DNA of 64,000 nucleotides from CAWJKP01 sp963843465 (GCA_963843465.1 CAWJKP010000003.1:248001-312000), one strand, 5' to 3'; shown: positions 45,152 to 54,390, counted from the stretch's first letter. The notes: generated from the letters alone by a model not told the origin. Made by a program: numbers and translations.

Positions 45152-46186
45152 TTACACGCTGAAGCGGATGTAGAGGATGTCGTCGTCTTTGACCACGTAG
45201 TCCTTGGGCTCCTGGCGGACCAGGTGCTGGGCCTTCACTTCGCGCTCGCTCCCCAGGCGGACCAGGTCGCTGACGGTCATGATCTCGGCGCGGATAAAGC
45301 CCCGGGCCAGGTCGGTGTGGATGCCGGCGGCCGCATCGACGGCGGTGCCGCCTTTGGGCATCATCCAGGTGCGGACCTCCTTCTCGCCGGCCGTGAAGAA
45401 GATCATCTGGCCGGAAACGTCCATCAACGTGCGGATCAGGTGGTCGCGATCGGAGGCCACCAGGCCCATCTCCTCCTCGAACTCGCGGCGGTCGGAAGGG
45501 CTCATCCGCGCCAGCTCGATCTCCAGCCCGACGGGAACGGCGAAAGCCTGCACGCCCGGCGGCACGAGGCGGGTGAAGCGGCCGGGATCGGATTCGTCGT
45601 CGGCCGTGTTGAAGACCACCATCCGCGGCTTCTCGGAGAAGAGGCGGAAACTGCGGGTGACCCGGGCCTGCTCGTCGGTCATCTGCTCTTCCCGCAGCGG
45701 CTTGCCGTTTTCCATCCCCTCATAGACCATGTGCAGCGTCTGCTGCTCGTGCAACAGCAGGTCACGCTCCTTGCCAGGGATCGGTTTGCGGAGCGAATCG
45801 GCCACCCGCTGCAATCGGCCGCTGACGATCTCCATGTCGGCCAGCACGAGGTCTTCGTCCAGCGAGTGCAGATCGGCGGCCGGGTCGGTGCCACCGTAGG
45901 CGCCCACGACGAACACCAGGCAGCCGGCCTCGCGGATGGTCGCCATCCGGGCGGCGTTTCCCTCGTGGGTCCGGCTCAGCCCCGGCGTATCGTCGATCTC
46001 CAGGGCCGCCAGCGTCACCTTCTTGGGATGGTAGATCTGGCAGAGCGATTCCACCCGCGGCTCCGGCACGGTGGCCATCGCACTTTGGCCGGCGTGCGAA
46101 GCGGCCGGATCCGGGGCAACTCCCGTCAGCCACTCGAAGAGCGTGCTTTTTCCCGAACCCTGGTAGCCAATCAGTCCGATCTTCAT
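45152..46186 (-). CDS. YchF/Obg-like GTPase with DUF933-type C terminus
   Basis: The 344-residue protein has P-loop GYQGSGKST (Gly-Ser instead of the usual Gly-Val context), switch region IDDTPGLS, FNTADDES in place of NKxD, and a C-terminal TGS-like region ending FIRAEIMTVSDLVRLGSEREVKAQHLVRQEPKDYVVKDDDILYIRF, the YchF signature. YchF proteins bind ATP as well as GTP and associate with ribosomes. The divergent G-motifs suggest a YchF paralogue, so no symbol is given. Confidence 0.85.
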   Translation of the reverse strand: MKIGLIGYQGSGKSTLFEWLTGVAPDPAASHAGQSAMATVPEPRVESLCQIYHPKKVTLAALEIDDTPGLSRTHEGNAARMATIREAGCLVFVVGAYGGTDPAADLHSLDEDLVLADMEIVSGRLQRVADSLRKPIPGKERDLLLHEQQTLHMVYEGMENGKPLREEQMTDEQARVTRSFRLFSEKPRMVVFNTADDESDPGRFTRLVPPGVQAFAVPVGLEIELARMSPSDRREFEEEMGLVASDRDHLIRTLMDVSGQMIFFTAGEKEVRTWMMPKGGTAVDAAAGIHTDLARGFIRAEIMTVSDLVRLGSEREVKAQHLVRQEPKDYVVKDDDILYIRFSV

Positions 46187-46216
46187 GAGTTGCTTTCCGT
46201 CAACGACGAGCCCCGC

Positions 46217-46276
46217 AGGTTATGCTTTAGCATAACATGCTCTGGCGCAGGGTGTTATGCTGGAGCATAACCTACG
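46217..46276. repeat. GGTTATGCTTTAGCATAAC palindromes
   Basis: Two inverted TTATGCT(T/G)(T/G)AGCATAAC copies, the second ending in AACCTACG next to the lptB stop. The family also occurs at about 16730-16770 and 49140-49250. Confidence 0.88.
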
Positions 46277-47132
46277 TGCCCGGCGGCATCTGCGGCCCGG
46301 GCGTGGCAGGGCGGGGCGGCGCCGCCGATGGCCGGCCCAAGTCGATGTCTTCGCCGAAGTACCGTCGGCGGGCTTCGGCGTTGTTGAGCACCACGTCCGG
46401 CGGACCGTGGCAAAGCACGCGGCCGCTGTCGATCACGTAGCTGCGGTCAGTGATCTGCAACGTCTCCCGCACCTGGTGATCGGTGACCAGGATCGCGATG
46501 CCCCGGTCGCGGAGCTGGCGGATGATCTCCTGGATGCTGTCGATGGTCACCGGGTCGATGCCCGTGAAAGGCTCGTCCAAGAGAATGATCTTCGGACTGG
46601 AGACCAGCGCCCGGGCGATCTCCAGCCGCCGCCGCTCACCGCCGGAGAGCGACATGGCTTTGGCCTTGCGGAGCTTCTGGATGCCGAACTGTGCCAGCAG
46701 CGCTTCGCAGCGCGCGCGGCGCTTCTTGGCGTCGATGCCCAGCATCTCCATCACGCCCAGCAGGTTGTCCTGGACGGAAAGCTTGCGGAAGACGCTGGAT
46801 TCCTGCGCCAGGTAGCCCATGCCGCCGCTGCGGCAGCGGCGGTACATCGGCCAGCGCGTGACATCAATCCCGCCCAGCGTCACCTTGCCGGCGTTGGGCT
46901 CGATCATCCCGCAGGTCATGCGGAAACTGGTGGTCTTGCCCGCGCCGTTGGGTCCCAAGAGGCCCACCACCTCGCCCCGATAGACCTCGAAATCCACGCC
47001 GTCGACCACGCGGCGGCTGCCGTAGATCTTCACCAGCCCGCGGACTTCCAGCATGGGGGCCGTCGGCGCGCCGGCCCGCGACAGGCCGGCGGTCGCGTGA
47101 TCTGCTCGTTCGTCGGGGATTGCACGGGCCAT
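46272..47132 (-). CDS. lptB: LPS-export ABC transporter ATP-binding protein
   Basis: Powers extraction of lipopolysaccharide from the inner membrane with LptFG, so its presence supports a diderm envelope. Walker A GPNGAGKTT, Q-loop YLAQESSVF, signature LSGGERRRLEIARAL, Walker B IILLDEPFTGIDP and switch LVTDHQVRETL. LTLGGIDVTRWPMYRR-type and YVIDSGRV segments match LptB. ATG 47132 has a strong AAAGGAGA upstream. The N terminus has about 25 extra residues (TAGLSRAGAPTAP), the C terminus a Pro-rich tail. No lptA/C/F/G neighbour was seen. Confidence 0.88.
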   Translation of the reverse strand: MARAIPDERADHATAGLSRAGAPTAPMLEVRGLVKIYGSRRVVDGVDFEVYRGEVVGLLGPNGAGKTTSFRMTCGMIEPNAGKVTLGGIDVTRWPMYRRCRSGGMGYLAQESSVFRKLSVQDNLLGVMEMLGIDAKKRRARCEALLAQFGIQKLRKAKAMSLSGGERRRLEIARALVSSPKIILLDEPFTGIDPVTIDSIQEIIRQLRDRGIAILVTDHQVRETLQITDRSYVIDSGRVLCHGPPDVVLNNAEARRRYFGEDIDLGRPSAAPPRPATPGPQMPPGT

Positions 47133-47185
47133 GGAGATCCGTCTCCTTTGCTGAGGATCGGCCAAGGAACAACTGTCCGGCGATC

Positions 47186-47284
47186 GTAGGGTGGGACCAG
47201 GCCGCCGCGGCGGCCGCCGGCCCACCAGGCGCCGGCAAAAACTGGTGGGCCGGCGCTCGCCTGCGCGAGCTTGTCCCACCCTAC
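47186..47284 (-). repeat. 99-bp GTAGGGTGGGAC palindromic element, copy E (reverse)
   Basis: Reverse order of side hairpins (GGCCGCC left, GCTCGC right), like copy B. It lies in the short gap between the large signal peptidase and lptB. Confidence 0.92.
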
Positions 47285-47294
47285 TCGTCTCTCT

Positions 47295-49112
47295 TCAGCG
47301 GACCAGCCCCATCCGCCAGAAATTGGGGAAATAGTAGACCGGGATCTTCGTGCCCGGAATGTGGATCAGGGCGTGCGGCCAGTAGATGAACAGGGCCTTG
47401 CCGATCAACAGGTCGCGCCGCACGAAGTAATCGCCTTCCCAGAGCCGGCCGTCCTTGCTGGCGGCGCTGTTGTCGCCGAGCATGAAGAACTGGTCGGGCC
47501 CCAGGGTGAACTCGACGGAGTTGGTGCGGGAGTAGACCTGCCAGGCCTGCGGGTCGGAAAGCAAAGTGGCCGCATCCATGCCCTCCGGAAAGGATTGGCG
47601 GGGGTCTTCGCCGGCTCGGAAGTCCGTCATCGGGTCGCCCGATGCCAGCCCGAACTTCGTTGCCAGGTAGTAAATGTCGCGATCAATCCGCAGATGGCTG
47701 ACCTCCAGGGCGGCGCCGCGCGAGCCGATCCGCACCGGCTGGAGATCGGCTGGTTGGGGCACGTCGTTGTGCAAAAGCTCGCCCCGGTAGGCGGTCGGCG
47801 AATCCCCGTCTTGAACCGACTGCGATCCGGGCGCGGCCTGGAAAGAAACCGTGCTGCCGCCCACCCAAAGGGTCAATTGGTGGTCGACATTGGCCAGGCG
47901 CAGTTGGTAGGTCCCCGGCCCGCGGATGGACGTCTCGGCCGTGGGATGAAAGAGCTTCAGTCCGCTGATCGAAAGCGAGGCCCGGCCGCTGTCAAGGTCC
48001 AGCCGGCACTGGAAGACCCGCCCACCCTTGACCAACTCCAGGATCGCCTCGCCGCCCGGCCTCTGGACGCGGATCTGGCAGGCCAGGCAGAGGTCGCCCA
48101 CCCAATTCAAGGGAGAATAGGTCGGTGGCAAGACCTTGTTCAGACTGGTATCGTACTTGATCTCCGAATCATAGGCCGTCATATCGGCGATCAATTGCGG
48201 CCGAGTGGGGCCTGGAGACGTTTCCTGCGTCCAATCGTCTTCGGAGGGAACCAGGTGACGGTATTGGAGCCAGACAGGCTCCGGGCTCGTGCCGTCGGTA
48301 CGGAAAGTGAAGTGGCCGGCCTTCTCGTCGATCTTCTCATCGACCCAGTCGCCTTTTCCGCCGCCTGGGCCTGGAGTTTGCGGCGCCCACCGCGGCAGCC
48401 AGACACCGTCACGGATCGGCGGGGCCAGGTAGTCATTGTCATAAACCACCTGGAGCATGGCGAGGATTTTTTGCGGCGGCTTGCGGGCGATCTGGAACTC
48501 CTGCTTACCGTCGTGCTTGACCCAGATGTCGCCGTGGCTGATGCGCAAGGTCTCGTTGGGCAGGCCCACCAACCGCTTGATGAAGTTCGTCTTGGCGCCG
48601 TCCGGATAGTGGAATACGGCAACGTCCCACCGCTGGGGCTCGGCGATCTCGTCGGCGAACTTGCAGACCAGGATCCGGTCCCCCCAATACGAGGGATGCT
48701 TCTCGTCCTCCGGCCCGAACTTCATCCTGTGCCGACAGTTAGGGCAGGTGCCCCCGACGACGCGATACCTCGTCAACTCATTCGTCTCAGCATCCACCTC
48801 GTCGCTTGCGCTCACCTGAAAGGGCATCCCGCACTCGTCGCAAATAAGATCCTTGTGGCGGCCCATCAGGGTGGGGGCCATCGAACCCGTGGGAATTACG
48901 AAAGCCTCGGCCTCGAACGTACGAAACAAGAACGCCAGCACAAAAGCGATCACCACCGACTCGATCACTTCGCGAATCATCTCCGGCGATACATAAGCCT
49001 GCAGCCCACCCGACGACGGTTCCTGATGGCCCCCGGCCTGCCTGCGGTGGTTCTCCTTGGCGTGCGGCGACGCATCGTTCCGCTGCGCTGTAGCCGCCTT
49101 CTTCTTGGTCAT
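47295..49112 (-). CDS. lepB: Large signal peptidase I with zinc-ribbon and jellyroll-like insertions
   Basis: Cleaves signal peptides at the outer face of the membrane. After a membrane helix (VIESVVIAFVLAFLFRTFEAEAF) comes the catalytic Ser77 in IPTGSMAP and Lys179 in FIKRLVGLPNE; the C-terminal GDNSAASKDGRLWEGDYFVRRDLLIGKA is the conserved box D/E. Between Ser and Lys there is a four-Cys insert (C91xxC94 and C123xxC126, CDECG/CPNC). Between Lys and the last box about 350 residues include a LamG/jellyroll-like region (GGRVFQCRLDLDSGRASLSISGLKL, TYQLRLANVDHQLTLWVGG). At 605 residues it is more than twice usual SPase I size. Confidence 0.9.
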   Translation of the reverse strand: MTKKKAATAQRNDASPHAKENHRRQAGGHQEPSSGGLQAYVSPEMIREVIESVVIAFVLAFLFRTFEAEAFVIPTGSMAPTLMGRHKDLICDECGMPFQVSASDEVDAETNELTRYRVVGGTCPNCRHRMKFGPEDEKHPSYWGDRILVCKFADEIAEPQRWDVAVFHYPDGAKTNFIKRLVGLPNETLRISHGDIWVKHDGKQEFQIARKPPQKILAMLQVVYDNDYLAPPIRDGVWLPRWAPQTPGPGGGKGDWVDEKIDEKAGHFTFRTDGTSPEPVWLQYRHLVPSEDDWTQETSPGPTRPQLIADMTAYDSEIKYDTSLNKVLPPTYSPLNWVGDLCLACQIRVQRPGGEAILELVKGGRVFQCRLDLDSGRASLSISGLKLFHPTAETSIRGPGTYQLRLANVDHQLTLWVGGSTVSFQAAPGSQSVQDGDSPTAYRGELLHNDVPQPADLQPVRIGSRGAALEVSHLRIDRDIYYLATKFGLASGDPMTDFRAGEDPRQSFPEGMDAATLLSDPQAWQVYSRTNSVEFTLGPDQFFMLGDNSAASKDGRLWEGDYFVRRDLLIGKALFIYWPHALIHIPGTKIPVYYFPNFWRMGLVR

Positions 49113-49139
49113 ATCAATCCCGCTCAGGTAGTAGTAGCA

Positions 49140-49304
49140 GTAGGTTATGCTTCAGCATAACACAATGTGCTCACGGAAAACGCGTTACGCTAACAACGTA
49201 TCTTGCTTTAGCATAACCCAAGCGTGTTATGCTAAAGCATAACCTACGTGCGCTTCCGTTCCAGGTCTTCTCATCACACCTAAGACCAAAGCCCCCAAGA
49301 CCTC
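49140..49304. repeat. AGCATAAC palindromes and GGTCTT repeat between the two signal peptidases
   Basis: Two or three TTATGCT(n)AGCATAAC units (about 49143-49162 and 49205-49250) followed by CCTAAGACCAAAGCCCCCAAG (about 49279-49300). This array fills the whole gap. Confidence 0.82.
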
Positions 49305-50927
49305 TTACCGAATATAGCGAATTCTAAAGATGTCCGGAACTTGGAAATGCCGCCCCTCTATCATTATTCCTCGGCAGGGGAAATGGACCAGCAGCGGCTT
49401 CCCCACCAATAGAGACTCGGGCACGGCCGGACCGTCAATCCAAGACCGGCTGTCGATGGAAACCTCACTGTTGTCGCCCAAAATGAAGTACTCGTCCTTT
49501 CCTATCTTAACAGGCTTGCCATATCCCCACCGCGCATTGACCCCGGCCGGGCGGGAGTAGTCGATGTCGCGATAAACCCGCAGATCAGAGATCTCGACCC
49601 CTAAGTCCGACGCACCGATCGCCAAAGAATTGTACTCGTCACGCTCCGCGTGACGCACGCCCTCACGCGGAGCGTGAGGACTACCCGGCTCATAGCACCG
49701 CGCGAAGACCTGCCGGCCATCGACCAGGAAGACCAGGCGAGCGTCGGTAAGCCAAACCTCGATCTCTCGGCCACCCATGGCCAGCGGCAACGGGCAGCCA
49801 CCAGCCCCTGTCACGGGGCGCCCGCCTTCCAGGATTACGTAGCTTGCCCGATTTGGGTCGATCTCGACCTGAAACTCTCTCCGCCCGTCGGCAATCGCAA
49901 TCGAGAGCCGGCCTCGTCCGCACGTCCGCACCAGGCGGAATGCCAGCAGCAGATCGCGGACCGGCCGGACCGTGCCCTCGGGACGCTCCAGCGCAGCATT
50001 GTAATAGCACTCATTGGTGATCGGAGCCAGTTGCACCTGCCCGCGCTGGCCTCCCGGGACCCGACGCCAGTGGCGATAGCGGAGCCAGTCGATCGAGCCG
50101 GCGTGGCCGCCGGGGCCTGCGGGCGTAGAGCCGTTAGTTGGCGCAGAGCCATGAGAAGCCGTTTCTAGACCCCGGGAGCCACTGTCGGGCAGGAATGCCC
50201 GACCTACACTTGCCGTAGGATGGGCATTCTTGCCCGTCGCCGCCTTGCCCGTCGCCACGCTCCGGTTTTGAAACGGCTCGTTAGCCCCGGCGGCCACGCT
50301 GGCCGCGTGGAGGAATCGCCCCTCGGACTGGCTCCAGCGGCTGGCCGATCCGTCGCCGGCCCACCGTGGAGGCAGGCAGCGACCGAGTTGAGGAGCATGG
50401 CTGGCGTCGTAGACCAAGACGGCCATCGCCCGTTGCTGGGCAAGGGGCTTTCGCTGGATCCGGCCATCAATATAGAGATCGCCGTCGCGGATCTCGACCG
50501 ACTCCCCCGGCAGGCCCACGACCCGCTTTATGGCCACCCGCGCGGCGTGGTCCGGCTCGCGGACCGCCACCACCTCCCAGCGTCGCGGCGGTCGCAGCCG
50601 GAAGGTCGACCTATCGACCAGCAGCCGGTCGCCCGCCACGGCCAAGTCCGGCTCCGGCCAATCCTCGCGATAGCCGCAGTTCGGGCAGACCGCTCGGCGG
50701 CCGCGCGGCGTCGCGGACGAGTCGCACGCCAGCCGGCATCCACAATCCCGGCACACCAGGTCGAAGTGCGGACCCAGCAGGGCCGGGGCCATCGAGCCGC
50801 TGACCACGCGGTAAGGCACCAGCAGCCCCTCGACGTACCAAGTCCGAACCGCCAGCCCTGCCAAGCTCAGGAAAACGACTCCTTCCACAAGGCGGCGGAT
50901 CACGCGAGAGTTCCAGGGACCGTGCAC
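49305..50927 (-). CDS. Second large signal peptidase I with translated repeat insertions
   Basis: The 540-residue paralogue of the neighbour: membrane helix (VEGVVFLSLAGLAVRTWYVEGL), Ser45 in VVSGSMAP, cysteines at 59/62 and 81/84 (CRDCG, CPNCG) and Lys134 in AIKRVVGLPGES, with GDNSEVSIDSRSW near the end. A jellyroll-like insert also appears. In addition, four dispersed palindromes are translated within it: GANEPF/AAGAN (about 50281-50307), VGRAFLPDSGS (about 50185-50240), GPGGHAG (about 50097-50121) and PHAPREGVRHAERD (49632-49684). Start ATG 50927. The tandem arrangement suggests duplication with lepB. Confidence 0.85.
   Translation of the reverse strand: MHGPWNSRVIRRLVEGVVFLSLAGLAVRTWYVEGLLVPYRVVSGSMAPALLGPHFDLVCRDCGCRLACDSSATPRGRRAVCPNCGYREDWPEPDLAVAGDRLLVDRSTFRLRPPRRWEVVAVREPDHAARVAIKRVVGLPGESVEIRDGDLYIDGRIQRKPLAQQRAMAVLVYDASHAPQLGRCLPPRWAGDGSASRWSQSEGRFLHAASVAAGANEPFQNRSVATGKAATGKNAHPTASVGRAFLPDSGSRGLETASHGSAPTNGSTPAGPGGHAGSIDWLRYRHWRRVPGGQRGQVQLAPITNECYYNAALERPEGTVRPVRDLLLAFRLVRTCGRGRLSIAIADGRREFQVEIDPNRASYVILEGGRPVTGAGGCPLPLAMGGREIEVWLTDARLVFLVDGRQVFARCYEPGSPHAPREGVRHAERDEYNSLAIGASDLGVEISDLRVYRDIDYSRPAGVNARWGYGKPVKIGKDEYFILGDNSEVSIDSRSWIDGPAVPESLLVGKPLLVHFPCRGIMIEGRHFQVPDIFRIRYIR
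49632..49684. repeat. 53-bp PHAPREG element in the second signal peptidase
   Basis: The reverse strand encodes PHAPREGVRHAERDEY. It is 51/53 identical to 42182-42234; the two differing bases sit symmetrically near the element ends. Confidence 0.95.
50097..50310. repeat. Cluster of palindromic repeats translated in the second signal peptidase
   Basis: GGC-type arms at about 50097-50121 and 50281-50307 flank a GGGCAGGAATGCCCGAC / GGGCATTCTTGCCCG hairpin (about 50187-50240). Together they give the low-complexity run from NRSVATGK to GPGGHAG, inserted between the Lys box and the jellyroll. Confidence 0.82.
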
Positions 50928-51146
50928 TAACCGTCGATCCTAGCAGACAGCGCGTGCCGCGACAAGCAAGAGCGTTTCGGCCCGTCGCGCGGCCGTAGAC
51001 CGCCCAACGGTCTGCCCGGCGATTGTCACCCAGGCCGGGGCTCTGGCAGGACGGATCGGCAGTCGGTATACCAGTGGAGAGTAGTGACGCCCGGGGTCAA
51101 ACGATCGCGAGCTCACAACATCAACCGTCGTGAAGGAGGCCGTTCC

Positions 51147-52340
51147 ATGCCACGCGAGACCACGGGAAGCGCGGCCTGGCGATCGCGGCCGGTGTTCATC
51201 TCCAGCACGTTCTCCGACATGCAGTCGGAACGCGACTGGTTGCGGGACCACGTCCTACCCGAACTGCAGGAGCGGCTGCTCCAACGGCGGCACCATCTGG
51301 AGCCGATCGACCTGCGGTGGGGCGTCGAGACGGTCCGCGTCGCCCAACAACAGGCCAAGGAGCTGCTGGTGCTGAAAGTCTGCCTGGAGGAAATCCAGCG
51401 AAGCCGGCCGTTCTTGATCGCCCTGCTGGGCGACCGCTACGGCTGGGTGCCGCCCGAGCAGCGGATGCGGGCGGCGGTCGACGAGCAGGGCTTTCGGACC
51501 GACGTTCAGGGCAAGAGTGTCACGGCCCTGGAAATCGAATTCGGGGTCCTGGACAGCGCGGACCAGAAGCGGCGGAGCCTGTTCTACTTCCGCGATCCGC
51601 TGCCCTACGACCAGATGCCGCCCGAGACGGCGGCCCTGTACAGCGAGGCCCACAACCCGGCTGCCGGGGCCGGCGCTGCGGCCGCGCGGCTGCGGGCGCT
51701 GAAGGAGCGGATCCAGCGCGATCCCAGCCTGGCGGGCCGCGTCCACCGCTACCAGGCAACGTGGGACGCCCGGCAACAGCGGGTCACGGGCCTGGAGCAG
51801 TGGGGAAAGCAGGTATTGGAAGACCTCTGGCGCGACTTGGACGAAGAGACCCGCCCCTTCGCCCAGCAGCCCCTGCCCGCTTGGCAGGAGCAGGAGCGGT
51901 GGGCCTTAGAGGAGTTCGTCGAGAATCGCGGACGCGGTTTCCTTGGCCGCGTCGAGATTACCGGGGAGCTGTTGGCCTTGGCCCACTCGCCGGCCGCTCC
52001 GGCCTCCCCTCTCCCGCTCGCGGGAGAGGGGCAGGGGGTGAGGGCTTCTCAACGGGGCGCCTGCGTGACGGGTGAGTCGGGCTCCGGCAAGAGCGCCCTG
52101 TTTGCACATCTCTACCGGCAACTGGAAGGCCGGGAAGACGTGCTGCTGCTGGCCCACGCGGCGGGGATCAGCCCGCGCTCGACCCAGGTCGACGCCCTGC
52201 TGCGGCGCTGGATCGGCGAGCTGGCGCGGGCCGCCGGCAGCGCGGACCCGCTGCCGGACGCGGCCAACGCCGACGAGTTGGAACGGACGTTCCGCGAGCT
52301 GCTGGTGCGCGTTCGGCCGGCCGGCGGGTGGTGCTGCTGA
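51147..52340 (+). CDS. STAND-type NTPase, N-terminal part (DUF4062 and Walker A)
   Basis: Start ATG 51147 follows GAAGGAGG. Residues 1 to about 120 form a DUF4062 domain (PVFISSTFSDMQSERDWLRDHVLPELQ, RWGVE, FLIALLGDRYGW). Then a connector, a translated CTCTCCC hairpin (SPLPLAGEGQG) and the P-loop GESGSGKSALFAHLYRQLEG. The frame ends at RVRPAGGWCC because of a frameshift near 52320; the Walker B strand VVLLIDALDQFE begins at 52328 in the next frame. The original protein was one multi-domain signal-transduction NTPase, a class that includes bacterial immune sensors. DUF4062 may act as effector or adaptor. Confidence 0.82.
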   Translation: MPRETTGSAAWRSRPVFISSTFSDMQSERDWLRDHVLPELQERLLQRRHHLEPIDLRWGVETVRVAQQQAKELLVLKVCLEEIQRSRPFLIALLGDRYGWVPPEQRMRAAVDEQGFRTDVQGKSVTALEIEFGVLDSADQKRRSLFYFRDPLPYDQMPPETAALYSEAHNPAAGAGAAAARLRALKERIQRDPSLAGRVHRYQATWDARQQRVTGLEQWGKQVLEDLWRDLDEETRPFAQQPLPAWQEQERWALEEFVENRGRGFLGRVEITGELLALAHSPAAPASPLPLAGEGQGVRASQRGACVTGESGSGKSALFAHLYRQLEGREDVLLLAHAAGISPRSTQVDALLRRWIGELARAAGSADPLPDAANADELERTFRELLVRVRPAGGWCC

Positions 52341-54127
52341 TCGACGCCTTGGACCAGTTCGAGCCGACACCCCGGGGGCGTTACCTGACGTGGCTGCCCG
52401 CCGCCTGGCCCGACAACGCGCGGCTGATTGCGACCGCGATCCCCGGCAGCCAGTCGCAGGCGCTGCAAGAGCGCCGCGGCGTGCGGCTGATCCGGCTGCC
52501 GCTCTTGGATCGGGACGAGGCCCAGGCGATCGCCGCGGCCGTCTGCGGGCGGTATCACCGCAGGCTGAACCCCGACGTGCTCGAAGAGCTGCTGCGGAAA
52601 CATCGCGGCGACGGCCAGTCTTCGGCCGGCATCCCCTTGTGGCTGGAGTTGGCGCTGGAGGAGCTGCAACTGCTGGACGCCGACGACTTCCAGCGGGCCC
52701 AGCGGCAATACGAGGGCAGCGACGACCAGCGGCTGCGGCTTATGATGCGCGACGTGGCGGCCGGGCTGCCGGGCGACGTCGAGCCGCTTTACGGCGAGAT
52801 GCTGGCCCGCTGCGAGACGCTCTATGGCCGGGGCTGGGCCCGGGGCTTTGCCGCCCTGATCGCCGTCAGCCGCCACGGTTGGCGGGAAGCCGACCTGAAG
52901 GAGCTGTTGCCGCGGGCGGCGCGGCTGATGGCCCCCGGCGAGCCGGCAGAGGCGTGGAACGACCTGAAGTTTGCGGCCCTGCGGCGTGCGTTCCGCGCGC
53001 ACCTGGTGCAGCGGGGAGCGCAGGCGCAATGGGACTTCTTTCATGCCCAGATGCGGCTGGCGGTCCAGCGGAAGTGGCTGCAGGATGCCGGCCTGGAGCC
53101 GCAGTTGCACGTGCTGATTGCGGATCACCTGCAAACCCTGTTCGACGGCGACCCGCTGCGCCACGCCGAATTGATGTTCCATCAGATCGGCACGGAGGAC
53201 CGGCTGCGGGCCGGCCGTTACTATGCGGGCCTGGCGCGTGGCGGGGATGAACTCCTTGGGGCCACGCGTGCCCTGGCTGACCACATTGCGGCGGGTCTGG
53301 CGGAGGCGGGTAACCCGCGTTTGGCCTGGATTCTTTCGCTACTCGACGAGGCCGGGCTGGAAACAGACCAGCGGGCGGAACTGTGCAGCCGTTACGATTC
53401 TGAGCTTTTGAATGTCTTGGAGTACGATACGCCGCTAGCATCGCGGCTGGGGGTTGTCGATCGAACCTGTGCGGTCCTCAAGCGACTTTGTGGGGAAGAC
53501 GCGGGCAACACCGTCTGGCAACACGAACTCTCGGTCAGCGAAAGCAACATCGGCGATTTGCTCATCGCACAGAGGGACCTGACCGGGGCGCTAGCGTCCT
53601 ACCTCGCGAGTGTGGAAATCCGCGCGGCTGGCGGCGGCCGAGCCAGGCAACGCCGGCCGGCAACGCGACCTCGCGGCCAGCCAAGGCAAGATCGGCGATG
53701 TGCTCGGCCTGCAGGGGACGCGCTCGCGGGGCTGGCGTGCCACCGCGCGAGTCTGGAAATCCGTGCGCGGCTGGCGGCGGCCGACCCAGGCAACGCCGGC
53801 TGGCAACGCGACCTGTCGCTCAGCCGTCTCAGAATTGGCGATTTGCTCCGCGCGGTGGGGGACCTGACCGGGGCGCTAGCCTCCTACCGCGCGAGTCTGG
53901 AAATCTGCGCGGCTGGCGGCGGCCGACCCAGGCAACGCCGGCTGGCAACGCGACCTGTCAGTCAGCCACGGAGTGATCGGCGATGTACTCAGTGCGCAGA
54001 GGGACCTGACCGGGGCGCTAGCCTCCTACCGCGCGACTCATGGGATCTCCGCGCGGCTGGCGGCGGCCGACCCAGGCAACGATGGCTGGCAACGCGACCT
54101 CGCGGTCAGCCAGCTAAAGATCGGTGA
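52328..54127 (+). CDS. STAND-type NTPase, Walker B and TPR part
   Basis: Continues the previous frame: VVLLIDALDQFEPTPRGRYLTWLP, LIATAIPGSQ (sensor region), IPLWLELALEELQLL, then a winged-helix/alpha-helical domain (DDQRLRLMMRDVAAGLPGDVE, FAALIAVSRHGWREADLKELL) and helices up to about residue 385. TPR-like units follow, with consensus DLTGALASYRASLEIRARLAAADPGNAGWQRDLS. From about 53620 several units are read in the wrong frame (GGGRARQRRPATRPRGQ), so the native repeat domain is scrambled in this frame. Confidence 0.78.
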   Translation: MVLLIDALDQFEPTPRGRYLTWLPAAWPDNARLIATAIPGSQSQALQERRGVRLIRLPLLDRDEAQAIAAAVCGRYHRRLNPDVLEELLRKHRGDGQSSAGIPLWLELALEELQLLDADDFQRAQRQYEGSDDQRLRLMMRDVAAGLPGDVEPLYGEMLARCETLYGRGWARGFAALIAVSRHGWREADLKELLPRAARLMAPGEPAEAWNDLKFAALRRAFRAHLVQRGAQAQWDFFHAQMRLAVQRKWLQDAGLEPQLHVLIADHLQTLFDGDPLRHAELMFHQIGTEDRLRAGRYYAGLARGGDELLGATRALADHIAAGLAEAGNPRLAWILSLLDEAGLETDQRAELCSRYDSELLNVLEYDTPLASRLGVVDRTCAVLKRLCGEDAGNTVWQHELSVSESNIGDLLIAQRDLTGALASYLASVEIRAAGGGRARQRRPATRPRGQPRQDRRCARPAGDALAGLACHRASLEIRARLAAADPGNAGWQRDLSLSRLRIGDLLRAVGDLTGALASYRASLEICAAGGGRPRQRRLATRPVSQPRSDRRCTQCAEGPDRGASLLPRDSWDLRAAGGGRPRQRWLATRPRGQPAKDR

Positions 54128-54390
54128 GGTGCTCGGCGCGCAGGGGGACCTGACCGGGCGCTAACGTCCTACCGCGCGAGTCTGGAAATCTGCGCGGCTG
54201 GCTTCGGCCGACCCAGGCAACGCCGGCTGGCAACACGACCTCGCGGCCAGCCAGGACCAAGTCGGCGGTGTGCTCCGCGCCAGGGGGACATGACCGGGGC
54301 GTTGGCGTCCTGCCGCGCGAGTCTGGAAATCATAGCGCGGCTAGCGGCGGTCGACCCGACAAACGCCGTCGCGCGGAACGACTTACGATT
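53540..54390. repeat. TPR-encoding tandem array, units of about 144 bp with 1-3 bp drift
   Basis: Equivalent GAAATC/GGGATC positions are 53615, 53756, 53898, 54042, 54185 and 54326, giving spacings of 141, 142, 144, 143 and 141 bp. A clean unit is 144 bp (48 codons). Several units read GAAATC-CGCGCGGCTGG or GAAATC-TGCGCGGCTGG where GAAATC-NNN-GCGCGGCTGG keeps frame, i.e. a 2-bp loss. Another has lost one G in GACCGGGG. Confidence 0.85.
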
